Below are positions 16,953 to 26,392 of a stretch of 64,000 nt of DNA, piece by piece. The notes under the pieces were generated by a model that ran no database searches, was not told the origin of the DNA, and saw nothing but the letters and a program-made list of their open reading frames with translations. The stretch is from Paenibacillus endoradicis. GTDB taxonomy: Bacteria; Bacillota; Bacilli; Paenibacillales; Paenibacillaceae. Position 1 is the stretch's first letter; each line of letters begins with the position of its first letter. Where the stretch lies: positions 1-64,000 of the forward strand of contig NZ_JANQBB010000002.1 of assembly GCF_024721975.1 (NCBI RefSeq), read 5' to 3'. A program made the translations under genes and the position numbers.

Positions 16953-18686
16953 TCACTCGCTTTCTGTTAATGAGAAGTAGAATACTACTCCTTGCTTAGT
17001 ATTACTTACCCCATATTGGCTCTGATGCAACTGTAAAATATGACTTACAATAGCTAAGCCTAGTCCAGTACCACCAGACATACGATCTCTTGCTTGCTCC
17101 AAACGATAAAACTTCTCCCAAATATTAATTAGCTCTTGTTCAGGAATTTGTTCACCTTCATTATGAATACTTACAACAACATGACCATCATCTTTTTGCT
17201 GCAAAGTAATCGTTAGCTGACTATCAATAGGTGCATGACGGATAGCGTTACTCATTAGATTAATTAATACTTGAGTAATCCGTTTATAATCAGCTTCCAC
17301 TACAAATCGATTATGTGACGAAGGATCGAACACCAGGCATATGTTTTTTTCTTCTATGAGTTTAGAGAATGATTGACTTACTAGATGGATAAGTTCAACG
17401 ATATGGAACGTACTAATTTCTAATTGAATGGCTTTCACTTCGTATTTAGATAATTCCAACATATCAATAATCAAATCATTCATTCGATCACTCTCATTAA
17501 CAATTTGCGATAGATACCTTTCACCCTTATCCTTGGCTACGCCATCTTGTAAGCCTTCCGCATAAGCTTTAACTATAGCGAGCGGTGTTTTCAATTCATG
17601 TGATATATTAGCTACTAACTCTTTTCTTAGCTGTTCAGAGCGTTGCTTTTCCTTCATTTCCACTTGTAGTTGCTCATTACGTTCTGATAACTGCGTTAAC
17701 GTAGCATCAAGATTTGTAGAAAGCTCTACTAAACGAGTGGCTAACTGTCCGAACTCATCTTTGCTACTTAATGGTGACTTCTCAGAGAATTTCAGCTTAG
17801 CTAGCTGACCAGCAAAACTATTCAATCTTACAAGTGGCTTTGTAATATACCTCGAATAGAAAAGCGCTAATATGAACACAACCATAATGATGATAGGGAA
17901 TATATAAAGCACATATTTTTTCATCATTTCTACTGCTTCATCAACGGGTTGAAGCGAGGTCATAAGAAGTACGTATTGTTGCTCATCGGTTACTTTCTGT
18001 AGAGAAGTCACATATTCAATACCACTCCATGGATCATTCCACACGGTCGTGACTTGTTCTTGATCTGCCCAATTTATATTCGCCCATGCTTCGGATAACA
18101 TCCATTCTTGTATCATCTGCTTAACTAACAAATCTTGATACAGTGGATTGTAAGATCGTTGCTCTGGTATTTGCATTTCGATTATAGTCCCTTGCTCTCG
18201 TACTAGACCCTGTTCAACAGGACCGCCATCTGATAGCAATTGAACTGGATGCATTATGCTAGCTTGTTGATCCATGTAAATCCCATCTACCGTTATCGTA
18301 TTACCAATGTGAAGTCCAATCGGAAGCTGATCGAAAGTCATCCCTTCCTTTGGAAGTATTATCGTAATAGATCGTTCCTTAAGTTGCATCACAATATAAT
18401 AAGGATCATATTCACGTTGTTGAAACTGACTATCTAATACCGCAATACTAGCATCGTACTCATTCATATAATGCCCTAACATTTGTGACACAGCTTGATT
18501 ATTGGTAGTTATTTGTTCATACTTTTCTGTAAAATTAGATGTTTGCCTCTGCAACTCAGCCAACTTCATATTGCGATAGAACTTCTCAAAAAACATACTT
18601 TCTAACATCATCACAACCGCAAACAACAGAATAATCATGATAGAGGTTATTAGAAATAATTTGAATACTACAGAATGTCGCTTCAT
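16953..18686 (-). CDS. Membrane sensor histidine kinase
   Basis: A 577-residue kinase. Membrane helices at about 9-29 and 275-297 frame an extracellular sensor of about 240 residues. A HAMP linker (about 300-350) and coiled coil follow, then the HisKA box NISHELKTPLAIVKAYAEG with the phospho-His, and an HATPase domain with NLMSNAIRHAP (N box), EKFYRLEQ (F box) and SGGTGLGLAIV (G box). It pairs with the response regulator upstream, overlapping it by ATGA, so translation is coupled. The signal is unknown; a lipoprotein gene follows six bases later. Confidence 0.95.
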   Translation of the reverse strand: MKRHSVVFKLFLITSIMIILLFAVVMMLESMFFEKFYRNMKLAELQRQTSNFTEKYEQITTNNQAVSQMLGHYMNEYDASIAVLDSQFQQREYDPYYIVMQLKERSITIILPKEGMTFDQLPIGLHIGNTITVDGIYMDQQASIMHPVQLLSDGGPVEQGLVREQGTIIEMQIPEQRSYNPLYQDLLVKQMIQEWMLSEAWANINWADQEQVTTVWNDPWSGIEYVTSLQKVTDEQQYVLLMTSLQPVDEAVEMMKKYVLYIFPIIIMVVFILALFYSRYITKPLVRLNSFAGQLAKLKFSEKSPLSSKDEFGQLATRLVELSTNLDATLTQLSERNEQLQVEMKEKQRSEQLRKELVANISHELKTPLAIVKAYAEGLQDGVAKDKGERYLSQIVNESDRMNDLIIDMLELSKYEVKAIQLEISTFHIVELIHLVSQSFSKLIEEKNICLVFDPSSHNRFVVEADYKRITQVLINLMSNAIRHAPIDSQLTITLQQKDDGHVVVSIHNEGEQIPEQELINIWEKFYRLEQARDRMSGGTGLGLAIVSHILQLHQSQYGVSNTKQGVVFYFSLTESE

Positions 18687-19363
18687 AGCTGTGGATCGAA
18701 TTTATAGCCTGATCGAATGACGGTTACGATGTACCGTCCTTCTACTCCTAATTTGGCTCTTAATTTCTTAATATGAGTATCAACCGCTCGATCATCACCT
18801 TCATAATGATAGCCCCAGACTGTATTCAAAATATAATTACGAGATAACACTTTCCCACTATGTTTCGTTAATAGCAGTAATAGCTCGTACTCCTTCGGAG
18901 ATAGATTTATAACCTCATTTATTACCTTCACCTCATGAGAATTTCTGTGAATGGTTAGTTCTCCAAATATGAGTAGTTCACCCTCATTACCAACTGTACC
19001 CTCTGTTCGTTTCAATAAAGCATTAGCTCTAGCAACTAATACACGCGGACTAAATGGCTTCGTTACATATTCATCTGCACCTAACTCATAGCCCATCACT
19101 TGATCATCATCCTCTGACTTTGCAGTAATCATAATAATTGGTACATCAGAATTCCGCCGGATACTACGGCATACTCCGAAACCATCGAGCTTAGGCATCA
19201 TAATATCAAGTACAATAAGATCTATCGTATATTGTTCAAATTTATCAAGTGCGATCAGTCCGTTCTCAGCTTCAATGACATCCCACTGCTCAGCAATAAA
19301 GTAATCTGAAACAATCTCTCGCATACGAATATCATCTTCAACAAGTAATAATTTCCGTCTCAT
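18683..19363 (-). CDS. OmpR/PhoB-family response regulator
   Basis: A 226-residue regulator: receiver domain 1-120 with acidic pocket EDD, phospho-acceptor Asp in LIVLDIMMPKLDG, Thr in MITAKS and Lys in VTKPFSPR, then a winged-helix DNA-binding domain (about 130-226) with the ELLLLLTKHSGKVLSRNYIL and DTHIKKLRAKL helices. It is the first gene of the three-gene two-component operon. Targets cannot be read from the sequence. Confidence 0.95.
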   Translation of the reverse strand: MRRKLLLVEDDIRMREIVSDYFIAEQWDVIEAENGLIALDKFEQYTIDLIVLDIMMPKLDGFGVCRSIRRNSDVPIIMITAKSEDDDQVMGYELGADEYVTKPFSPRVLVARANALLKRTEGTVGNEGELLIFGELTIHRNSHEVKVINEVINLSPKEYELLLLLTKHSGKVLSRNYILNTVWGYHYEGDDRAVDTHIKKLRAKLGVEGRYIVTVIRSGYKFDPQL

Positions 19364-19522
19364 TGATGCTCACTCCAAGTCATATCTTCTATCGTGTAAA
19401 TGATTATTGTATATTTTGTACATTACAATATTTCCATTCACATATTACCACCTCATTTATGCTTCATATCGTAAGTATAAAGAATTCATGTGTACTCCAT
19501 GTGTATACAACGTATTAAATTA

Positions 19523-19560
19523 GAACTGCCCTTCAAGGTAGGCACCTTAAAGGGCAGTTA
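19523..19560 (-). terminator. Rho-independent terminator after thrS
   Basis: AACTGCCCTT (19524-19533) pairs with AAGGGCAGTT (19550-19559), with an inner AAGGT/ACCTT stem. On the minus strand it is followed by a T/A-rich tail. Confidence 0.75.
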
Positions 19561-19581
19561 TTCACATCAGTATTTCAAAAG

Positions 19582-21513
19582 CTAATCTACTTGTTGCGAT
19601 AGCGATTTGCTAACTATTTCAGATTGGAGCATGTGAAGGAAAGATTCGACGCTATAGGAAGACGATTTTTTTCCGCCAAACTGTCGAACATTTACTGTCA
19701 TTTCTTGCATTTCCTCATCACCAACAACAATAATATAAGGGACTTTCTTCAACTGCGCATCACGTATCTTATATCCTAATTTCTCTTCGCGAGTATCAAT
19801 TTCAATTCTAATGCCCGCTTTTCTGAATTGATTATATACCTTCTCTGCATACGCCATATGAATACTATTTGATACCGCGACTATTTTCACTTGTAATGGA
19901 GCTAGCCATAATGGAAATACTCCACCGTAATGTTCGATAAGAATACCTAAAAATCGATCTATGGAACCAAATACAGCACGATGAATAACTACTGGTCGTT
20001 GCTTTTCGTTATGCTCATCCATGTAATTCAACTCAAATTTCTCTGGCATTTGGAAATCCAGTTGCACTGTAGCACATTGATGACTGCGAGCGATGGCATC
20101 TTTAATATGAATATCTATTTTGGGTCCATAAAATGCTCCATCACCAGCATTAATAATATAAGGGAAACCTAATTCATCTAGTACGTTCACTAAAGCTTCC
20201 TCTGCATAATCCCACACTTCATCACTCCCCATGTATTTATCAGGTCGAGTAGAAACTTCTATTGAAAATTCAAATCCAAATACGTCATATATATGGTTGA
20301 TCAGTTTCAGTGTTAAAGCAATCTCTTGCTTTATTTGATCCTTTCTTACAAATATATGAGCATCATCTTGGCAAAATGTTCTTACTCTTAACAATCCGTT
20401 CAAAGCACCGCTAAATTCGTGTCGGTGAACCTGACCAAATTCAGCCATTCGAATTGGTAAATCACGATAAGAACGAAGCTTCTCTTTGAAAATCAACATA
20501 TGTCCTGGGCAATTCATGGGTTTTAGCGCAAATTGTTGATTATCTACTTCAGTAAAATACATATTATCTTTATAGTGATCCCAATGCCCGGAACGTTCCC
20601 ATAATCGCTTATTCATCATTAAAGGTGTTCTTACTTCCTGATAGTCATATAAATGTTGAAGCTGACGAAGGAATCCTTCTAACTCATTACGAATGATTTG
20701 ACCATTAGCCAAATAAAAAGGCATTCCTGGAGCTTCCTCAGAAAACATAAACAATTCTAATTCCTGTCCTAATTTGCGATGATTACGCTTTTGTGCCTCT
20801 TCCATCTGATGAAAATACTCTTTCATTTTCTGATTGGATTCAAAAGCAACGCCATATATCCGTTGTAGCATTTGATTACTACTATCTCCTCGCCAATATG
20901 CTCCAGATACAGAAGTTAACTTGAACGATTTAATATAACCTGTTGAGGGCAAATGTGGACCTCTGCAAAGATCTATATAATCATCTTGACGATAGATTGA
21001 AATGACATCTTCGCTTGGAATATCTTGTAGCAATTCTAGCTTTAGTGGATCCTTTGCAAACAGTTCCAATGCAAGAACATAAGAAATCTCTTCTCTTTTA
21101 ATAACATAATTTAAACTGATAATACGTTTCATTTCCTTCTCGATACTCTCTAGTTGATCAACCGAGAAAGATTCAGATACATCAATATCATAATAAAAAC
21201 CATGTTCGATAACTGGACCTACGCCAAATTTGGCATTACCATATAGGTTTCTCACAGCTTGAGCCAATACATGAGCCGCTGAGTGACGCATTACTTGAAT
21301 TCCTTCAGGTGATTGGATATCAAAAAATTTAATAGTCGACGATTGTTCAATACGCATATCCATATCTACTAACTCATCGTTTACCTTTGCCACGACGGCA
21401 TTTTTCTTAACAGTTGATGATACAGACTGTGCGATTTGCATTACAGTGATACCTTTCTCGTACTGTTGCTCCCGACCATTCGGGAAAATAATTGAAATTG
21501 GGTGGTGTTCCAT
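19582..21513 (-). CDS. thrS: Threonyl-tRNA synthetase
   Basis: A 643-residue class II synthetase. The N-terminal TGS domain is at about 1-65, and the editing domain at about 70-225 contains HSAAHVLAQAV (an HxxxH zinc-type site) and the later CRGPH. The catalytic core has motif 2 around MAEFGQVHRHEFSGAL, the zinc cysteine in MNCPGHM, and motif 3 in HRAVFGSIDRFLGIL. A C-terminal anticodon domain follows. It charges tRNA-Thr. The ATG at 21513 has GGAG upstream. Two tandem T-box leaders precede it, the arrangement known for the induced second enzyme ThrZ in Bacillus subtilis, so this may be the thrZ-type copy; the window cannot show whether another gene exists. Confidence 0.96.
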   Translation of the reverse strand: MEHHPISIIFPNGREQQYEKGITVMQIAQSVSSTVKKNAVVAKVNDELVDMDMRIEQSSTIKFFDIQSPEGIQVMRHSAAHVLAQAVRNLYGNAKFGVGPVIEHGFYYDIDVSESFSVDQLESIEKEMKRIISLNYVIKREEISYVLALELFAKDPLKLELLQDIPSEDVISIYRQDDYIDLCRGPHLPSTGYIKSFKLTSVSGAYWRGDSSNQMLQRIYGVAFESNQKMKEYFHQMEEAQKRNHRKLGQELELFMFSEEAPGMPFYLANGQIIRNELEGFLRQLQHLYDYQEVRTPLMMNKRLWERSGHWDHYKDNMYFTEVDNQQFALKPMNCPGHMLIFKEKLRSYRDLPIRMAEFGQVHRHEFSGALNGLLRVRTFCQDDAHIFVRKDQIKQEIALTLKLINHIYDVFGFEFSIEVSTRPDKYMGSDEVWDYAEEALVNVLDELGFPYIINAGDGAFYGPKIDIHIKDAIARSHQCATVQLDFQMPEKFELNYMDEHNEKQRPVVIHRAVFGSIDRFLGILIEHYGGVFPLWLAPLQVKIVAVSNSIHMAYAEKVYNQFRKAGIRIEIDTREEKLGYKIRDAQLKKVPYIIVVGDEEMQEMTVNVRQFGGKKSSSYSVESFLHMLQSEIVSKSLSQQVD

Positions 21514-21601
21514 TAACCTCGACTCCTTAATTTTGGATGACTCGTCAATTTACTCTTAGAAACTATAAAAGTAAATGGTAAGCATCGTATTATTGTGAAA
21601 C

Positions 21602-21860
21602 AAAAAAACACACGCATCCCTACTAGTAGGGACGAGCGTGTGTTAGACCCGTGGTTCCACCCATATTCTCAATACACTTTTCCCGTGTATCGACTTATGA
21701 TCGCCTTATCGCAGCGTCTACGGTATAAGTTACTTTACATTCACTTATACTGCTCCAAGGTGGTAAATACTTTGACTGCATTAGAAGACTCTCACCATCA
21801 TCTTCCTCTCTGAAAATCGTCCTTAAGTATTCGTATCCTTTTCTTAGCCTTAAAAATATC
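21602..21860 (-). promoter_or_regulatory. T-box riboswitch, proximal copy (tRNA-Thr)
   Basis: Read on the minus strand, it has a stem I with GGTGAGAGTCTTC, a Thr specifier ACC at 21764-21762 followed by the expected A, the T-box GGGTGGAACCACG, and a terminator whose arms AACACACGC/GCGTGTGTT are followed by T's near 21602. Uncharged tRNA-Thr should bind and favour the antiterminator. It is a near-copy of the distal element; the specifiers are 266 bases apart. Confidence 0.93.
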
Positions 21861-21865
21861 CAAAT

Positions 21866-22128
21866 AAAAAACACACGCGTCCCTAATAAAAGGGACGAGC
21901 GTGTGTTAGACTCGTGGTTCCACCCATATTCTCGACACAAATTAATTAGCTTGTATCGACTCATGATCGCTTTATCGCAGCGTCTACGGTATAAGTTACT
22001 TTACATTCACTTATACTGCTCCAAGGTGGTAAATACTTTGACTGCATTAGAAGACTCTCACCATCGTCTTCCTCTCTGAAAATCGTCCTTCAGTATTCAT
22101 ATCCTTATCTTAGCCTTATCATATTGTT
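21866..22128 (-). promoter_or_regulatory. T-box riboswitch, distal copy (tRNA-Thr)
   Basis: Same layout as the proximal copy: GGTGAGAGTCTTC in stem I, specifier ACC at 22030-22028, GGGTGGAACCACG T-box, and a terminator stem ACACACGCTCGTCCC/GGGACGCGTGTGT followed by TTTTTT at 21866. The two copies are almost identical through stem I and differ mainly in the loop between stem III and the T-box, which indicates a recent duplication. Confidence 0.93.
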
Positions 22129-22132
22129 ATGA

Positions 22133-22161
22133 ATTATAATAAATTGCTCAACGTTAGTCAA
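22133..22161 (-). promoter_or_regulatory. Promoter of the thrS T-box operon
   Basis: On the minus strand TTGACT (22161-22156) and a perfect TATAAT (22138-22133) are 17 bp apart, placing the transcript start a few bases before the distal T-box. Confidence 0.85.
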
Positions 22162-22212
22162 GAGACAAACTAATCACTTTCACATAGCTTCCTCTAAAAC
22201 TTCTCGCAGAAT

Positions 22213-23256
22213 TCAGTTCAAAAATCCATCAAGTGCTATTGTCGGTTTCATATCTGATTGCCATGCTCCTTTATTATAACCGCTGTTGTAACCAGGTGTT
22301 GCTTGAGGTTCCCAATAGAATACTCCTAGTCCTTTACTGCCAGAAATATTGCGTACCTTCGTTTTGATATCTGCAATAAAGTTTTTAGCTGCCGTAGGCT
22401 GATTGTAGTCCATCCCGATTTCGGTAATCATAATTGGTTTTCCATACAAAGAAATCATACTGTTCGCATTACTAATTGTCTGATTCACCTTAGTTGACCA
22501 ATCAGAAGAGGTTGGATACAGAGACATACCAATAATATCAAAATTAGCGCCATTATTGATGAGACCACCAATATTCCACACGAATAAAGAATTATCGTAG
22601 CCATTAGATAAATGTACGATTGTCTTCGTACTTGAACTTACAGATTTCACCCCATTATGGCCACTATTTACAAGCCAAGCGTAGTTCTGCATGTTAACTG
22701 ATGCTTTGCCGTCATTCCAAAGCATTCCGTTATTTGTTTCATTCCCTATTTGCACCCAGTCAGGCGTGACCCCTTTGGCTTGCATAGAGGTCATTACAAA
22801 TCTTGACCAATTGTATACAGCATCCATTAACTGCTGGAACGTGTAATTAGCCCATGCAGCTGGTTTTGTTTGTTTGCCTGGATCTGCCCATGAATCACTA
22901 TAATGCAATGTCAGCATAACACTCATCCCTAAATCTTTTGCTCGCTTTGCCAAAGTTGCGGCACGATCTACAGTTAGATATCCGTTACCATAATCATTAG
23001 ATGGATTGACCCATACCCGAATACGAACTGAATTCATCTGATAGTCATTTTTTAGTATTTCTAGAATATCTCGCTGTACACCATTTTTGTCTTTCCACTT
23101 ATAGCCTTGAGCCTCCATACCTGGTACCCAACTAATATCAGCCCCCTTAGCAAAGTTTGGAGCAGCCTTAGCTTCCTGTGGTTGCCATCCATGAACTGAA
23201 ATCAGTGTCAAACAAAGAAACGACATAACCAACAACTTGAACGATTTCTTCCACAT
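22213..23256 (-). CDS. Arabinogalactan endo-beta-1,4-galactanase (GH53)
   Basis: A 347-residue secreted enzyme. A Sec signal peptide ends near residue 30 (EAKAAPNF). The GH53 barrel follows, with KGADISWVPGMEAQG, VRIRVWVNPSNDYGNGY, the acid/base Glu in QIGNETNNGML and the nucleophile Glu in MITEIGMDY, ending GVFYWEPQATPG. It cleaves beta-1,4-galactan side chains of pectin. Two adjacent ATG codons follow GGAGG; I take the second (23256), eight bases away. It looks monocistronic and may supply galactose rather than take part in the neighbouring polysaccharide genes. Confidence 0.92.
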   Translation of the reverse strand: MWKKSFKLLVMSFLCLTLISVHGWQPQEAKAAPNFAKGADISWVPGMEAQGYKWKDKNGVQRDILEILKNDYQMNSVRIRVWVNPSNDYGNGYLTVDRAATLAKRAKDLGMSVMLTLHYSDSWADPGKQTKPAAWANYTFQQLMDAVYNWSRFVMTSMQAKGVTPDWVQIGNETNNGMLWNDGKASVNMQNYAWLVNSGHNGVKSVSSSTKTIVHLSNGYDNSLFVWNIGGLINNGANFDIIGMSLYPTSSDWSTKVNQTISNANSMISLYGKPIMITEIGMDYNQPTAAKNFIADIKTKVRNISGSKGLGVFYWEPQATPGYNSGYNKGAWQSDMKPTIALDGFLN

Positions 23257-23433
23257 CATTAATACCTCCATAGTATTAGATTAGGAAAGTTTCTATTCCC
23301 ACTTAGATTATAAGTAGTGGAGATTCAACAACACAGGATATAACGGAAACATTTGGTATGTTTTAGCAGTTCGATTGCTGTAACCGTCAATTTGATTAAG
23401 CTATATCCATTGAATTCATTTATTTAGCACATA

Positions 23434-23465
23434 AAAAAACGCAGCTCTTATTAAACTGCGTTTTT
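23434..23465 (-). terminator. Rho-independent terminator
   Basis: AAAAACGCAG...CTGCGTTTTT with T-runs on both strands, 31 bases after the stop of the GH18-type gene. It closes the polysaccharide operon. Confidence 0.9.
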
Positions 23466-23496
23466 GGGTGAGATAGTTATGAAGTTGAATATTGAG

Positions 23497-24585
23497 TTAT
23501 AACTCTTTGAGCATCGTAAGGGATTGATCAGATATATTACCCATTCTCCATATCGCAATGCTTGAATATCCTCGTTGCTGAATGATTTCAATCCAATATC
23601 TCAATGTTTCAGCATCAGCAAACCACACTGTATGATTATTCCCTTGATCATCAGCATAATTGAATGTTTGCGCTCCACTTGCTTCATCACGTCTAACAGT
23701 GCCACTTGTTGCAGATAACAATAACTGTGTTGCCTCTTCTTCTGTCAAAGCTTTAGCAAGACCATTTTGATCCCAATCAAAACCACCCGTAGCAATCGCT
23801 ACCGTAGCATCTCCAGGAATACTTTCCATTCTAGCAGTTAATTTACCAAGAAATGAGCGATCAGCTTTTGGACCTGCATCACTATGAAAACCATACAAAT
23901 TGTATGCCATTACGACATATTGCGGACCATCTGGAAACTCCAATTGTGCAAAGTCTACTTTAGGTTCTAACACAATTCGTAATGGTATATTTTCTGAGGC
24001 AAGACGACGATATAACATTTCGTAAAAGGCTACTAATTGTGGCCACTTTTCACTAGAAATATTCTCAAAGTCCATCTCAAGTCCATCAAGATTATTGTCT
24101 TGCACCAAACGAATGAGATGTTCAATGTAAGTATATTGCGATTCTGGTGTAGCGATAATCCTCTCGACCAAACCTTCATCTTTTTGTACTGAACTACCAT
24201 CTTGTTTAACAATATCATTAACAATCGTTAAGTAAAGCGGAGTCGTACTTTCTTGCTTATCCGTACTTAATTGTGCACGAGTTTTTGTAATGAGTGCTTG
24301 AAGGTCATCATTCCAAATAATTTGATCCTGCTCATCAAAATATCCAAGGAATAACTGTATACTTGACCACTTATTGTACAGTTGCTTCATATCCTCTGTA
24401 CTAGCATCGAAGTCCCAATCAACCACCCAGGTTGATAATGAAATTGGCGCATGATCTCCGACTGGTTTATGGCTATTCTTATAATTGTCATACCAATCCT
24501 GACCATAAATAAGCCAAAAGGCTAACAATAGAATAAACGTTACGATCAATATTCTAACAATGTTAACTAACCATCGATACTTCAT
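23497..24585 (-). CDS. Membrane-anchored GH18-type glycoside hydrolase
   Basis: A 362-residue protein with one N-terminal membrane helix (about 8-28) and an extracellular barrel of the GH18 superfamily. The catalytic stretch NLDGLEMDFENI keeps the DGxxxDxE pattern, and VVMAYNLYG and IAIWRMGN match later family strands. It probably acts outside the membrane on an N-acetylhexosamine polymer. The ATG at 24585 follows AGGAGG. It is the last gene of the NodB/UDP-sugar dehydrogenase/PilZ-GT2 run, separated by 110 bases that hold copies of the recurrent hairpin element, so it may be trimming the polymer made by the operon. Confidence 0.78.
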   Translation of the reverse strand: MKYRWLVNIVRILIVTFILLLAFWLIYGQDWYDNYKNSHKPVGDHAPISLSTWVVDWDFDASTEDMKQLYNKWSSIQLFLGYFDEQDQIIWNDDLQALITKTRAQLSTDKQESTTPLYLTIVNDIVKQDGSSVQKDEGLVERIIATPESQYTYIEHLIRLVQDNNLDGLEMDFENISSEKWPQLVAFYEMLYRRLASENIPLRIVLEPKVDFAQLEFPDGPQYVVMAYNLYGFHSDAGPKADRSFLGKLTARMESIPGDATVAIATGGFDWDQNGLAKALTEEEATQLLLSATSGTVRRDEASGAQTFNYADDQGNNHTVWFADAETLRYWIEIIQQRGYSSIAIWRMGNISDQSLTMLKEL

Positions 24586-24599
24586 CTTATCCTCCTAAA

Positions 24600-24685
24600 A
24601 CTTTTCGTAGTATATGAAAAGTTACTTCGAAAGCATAGTCTAAAACTCTTCACGTTATTTTGTGAAAGTACTTTGGAATCATAGC
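24600..24685 (-). promoter_or_regulatory. Recurrent leader hairpin element, copy C plus a degenerate copy
   Basis: On the minus strand GATTATGCTTTCGAAGTA leads into ACTTTTC (24622-24616). It pairs with GAAAAGT (24606-24600) directly before TTTAGGAGG, the ribosome site of the GH18-type gene. A second, degenerate unit (24641-24685, arms ACTTTCAC/GTGAAGAGT) lies next to it, as if the element had been duplicated. Confidence 0.55.
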
Positions 24686-24695
24686 CCTAACTTTT

Positions 24696-26375
24696 CTAGA
24701 ATGTTTCAATCGCCCAATCTATCATGTTATTAAATATGCGCTTCGTTGTAAACGTTACTTTAGCTAAGCCCTTTAAATGATTACTATAAAGCTTTTCAAT
24801 AACTTTACCTTCATCATCTATATTAGCTAATGTAATTCGTTTGAATACTCCATCATATATATGATCGCCTTCATCTTCCCAACGATTTTCTTCTTGCAGA
24901 GATTCTGCCTCTAGTTGAACATACCACTGATCAATACTCTCATCAATTTCTTCATGTTCCATTACTAGGTTATTGTTAATTGACATTGAAATCGTCTGAT
25001 TTTGAATCTGAAGTGAGATCGGAATATCTGCAAGTCCTACATCTTTACCTCTCACACCAAGAAGTCGCTCCACTTCACCATCAGCTGCAACTTGTTCAAC
25101 ATACACGTTCTCATCCTGAACACGTAATTGAAGCTTTAATTGTCCATCAGATGATTGTCCGAGCTGAATATATTGTATCCCGCTACTATGACCTCCAATA
25201 ACCAGATCAAGTGAATATTGATTAGAGACCTTAACATCATTAATTTTCATCGTAGCCTTTTGTGCAGGACGAGTCGTTAAAGCAATTTCTTCAGGTGCAA
25301 ATTCGGCAACTCCATCAACTATTGTCCATTTCTTTGCTTGATCTTCATCACCAGTTACAAATGTTACATTATCATTGGTGTCTAGTCCCAACTTCATAAT
25401 AAGGTGATTCGTTCGCCAATATGGAGCTGGTTGAACTCGAGTTAGATCATAACGATCCATGCTACTTGTATTGAGTAGTTTTCCTTCACGATTATAGTGA
25501 AGCTTAAACAGTTCACGAATATTCGTGTCATTCACATTTTCAACTAAACCATCCATACCGTTATACAAAGTATCGGCGTGCATTATCATATACGTCGTTG
25601 GCACAAAACCTAATTTATCTTTATATATTTTCTCAACAAGGTCGTAATCAAGCTGAATCCGCTCTTCCATTACGACGCGTGTCTCTACAGGAATATTATT
25701 CTTATCACGAATGAAGTCCATCAAATAATGAGTATAATATTGCGCTTCATTTTTATTCAAAAATTGTTCCTGTGTTTGTTGTTCAAAATAGTTCTCATCT
25801 TTGTCCAAAATATTAATATAAGTTAGTCTATAACCATTCGTACCGAGTTCCCAGAAACCTTTCTTGGTCATGGAAAGCAGTTCTTTCGGTTGTAGAAACT
25901 TCCCTTGATCATTTCCCATTTTGTTGGCATAGGTTAACATTGTCGCTTTGTAATTGTAGTTTTCTAATATCTTGGTCGTGAACAAGGCAGAGTCATTGCG
26001 ACCATCTTCAAATGAAAGGTATAACGCTTTTTCTGGTAACGGGCTTCCCTTCGTATAGAAATCTATAACATCTTGCTGAGAAATCGTTACATAACCATGA
26101 TCGTATAGAGCGTTGATCTGGGCATCTAATTCACGCTTAGATACTAGATCAGAAGTCGTAGATCTTGATACACCAAAATACGAGACTGCTATAAAATTAT
26201 CGTGATTAGTCCAAGTACTTCGGTCACTCTCATCGTATGTTTTCAACGTCATTAACGAATTGACAATGAGATAACCAACAAAAATGACGACAAAAAATTG
26301 GAGAACGGTCCTTACAACTTTACGCCGATTTTTCCACTTAACAAAACTCGTTAGTTTTTCCGGTTTATTCACCAT
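24696..26375 (-). CDS. Membrane protein with degenerate NodB-like domain and jelly-roll C-terminus
   Basis: A 559-residue protein: one N-terminal membrane helix (about 20-40), an extracellular polysaccharide-deacetylase-like domain (about 60-290) and a beta-sandwich, concanavalin-like region (about 340-530). The first NodB motif reads YLSFEDGRND instead of TFDDG, and the segment that should hold HxxxH reads ELGTNGYRLT, so the metal histidines are missing. It is therefore probably not an active deacetylase. I choose the ATG at 26375, eight bases after AAGGA. It lies eight bases after the PilZ-GT2 gene, so it belongs to that operon, perhaps as a polymer-binding or export-guiding part. Confidence 0.72.
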   Translation of the reverse strand: MVNKPEKLTSFVKWKNRRKVVRTVLQFFVVIFVGYLIVNSLMTLKTYDESDRSTWTNHDNFIAVSYFGVSRSTTSDLVSKRELDAQINALYDHGYVTISQQDVIDFYTKGSPLPEKALYLSFEDGRNDSALFTTKILENYNYKATMLTYANKMGNDQGKFLQPKELLSMTKKGFWELGTNGYRLTYINILDKDENYFEQQTQEQFLNKNEAQYYTHYLMDFIRDKNNIPVETRVVMEERIQLDYDLVEKIYKDKLGFVPTTYMIMHADTLYNGMDGLVENVNDTNIRELFKLHYNREGKLLNTSSMDRYDLTRVQPAPYWRTNHLIMKLGLDTNDNVTFVTGDEDQAKKWTIVDGVAEFAPEEIALTTRPAQKATMKINDVKVSNQYSLDLVIGGHSSGIQYIQLGQSSDGQLKLQLRVQDENVYVEQVAADGEVERLLGVRGKDVGLADIPISLQIQNQTISMSINNNLVMEHEEIDESIDQWYVQLEAESLQEENRWEDEGDHIYDGVFKRITLANIDDEGKVIEKLYSNHLKGLAKVTFTTKRIFNNMIDWAIETF

Positions 26376-26392
26376 TCTGTTCATCCTTCACG

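Noticed and set aside
21602..22128. Assembly duplication instead of two real T-boxes
   Set aside because: The copies differ in the terminator loops and in the region before the T-box, as true diverged copies do. It remains worth checking with reads.
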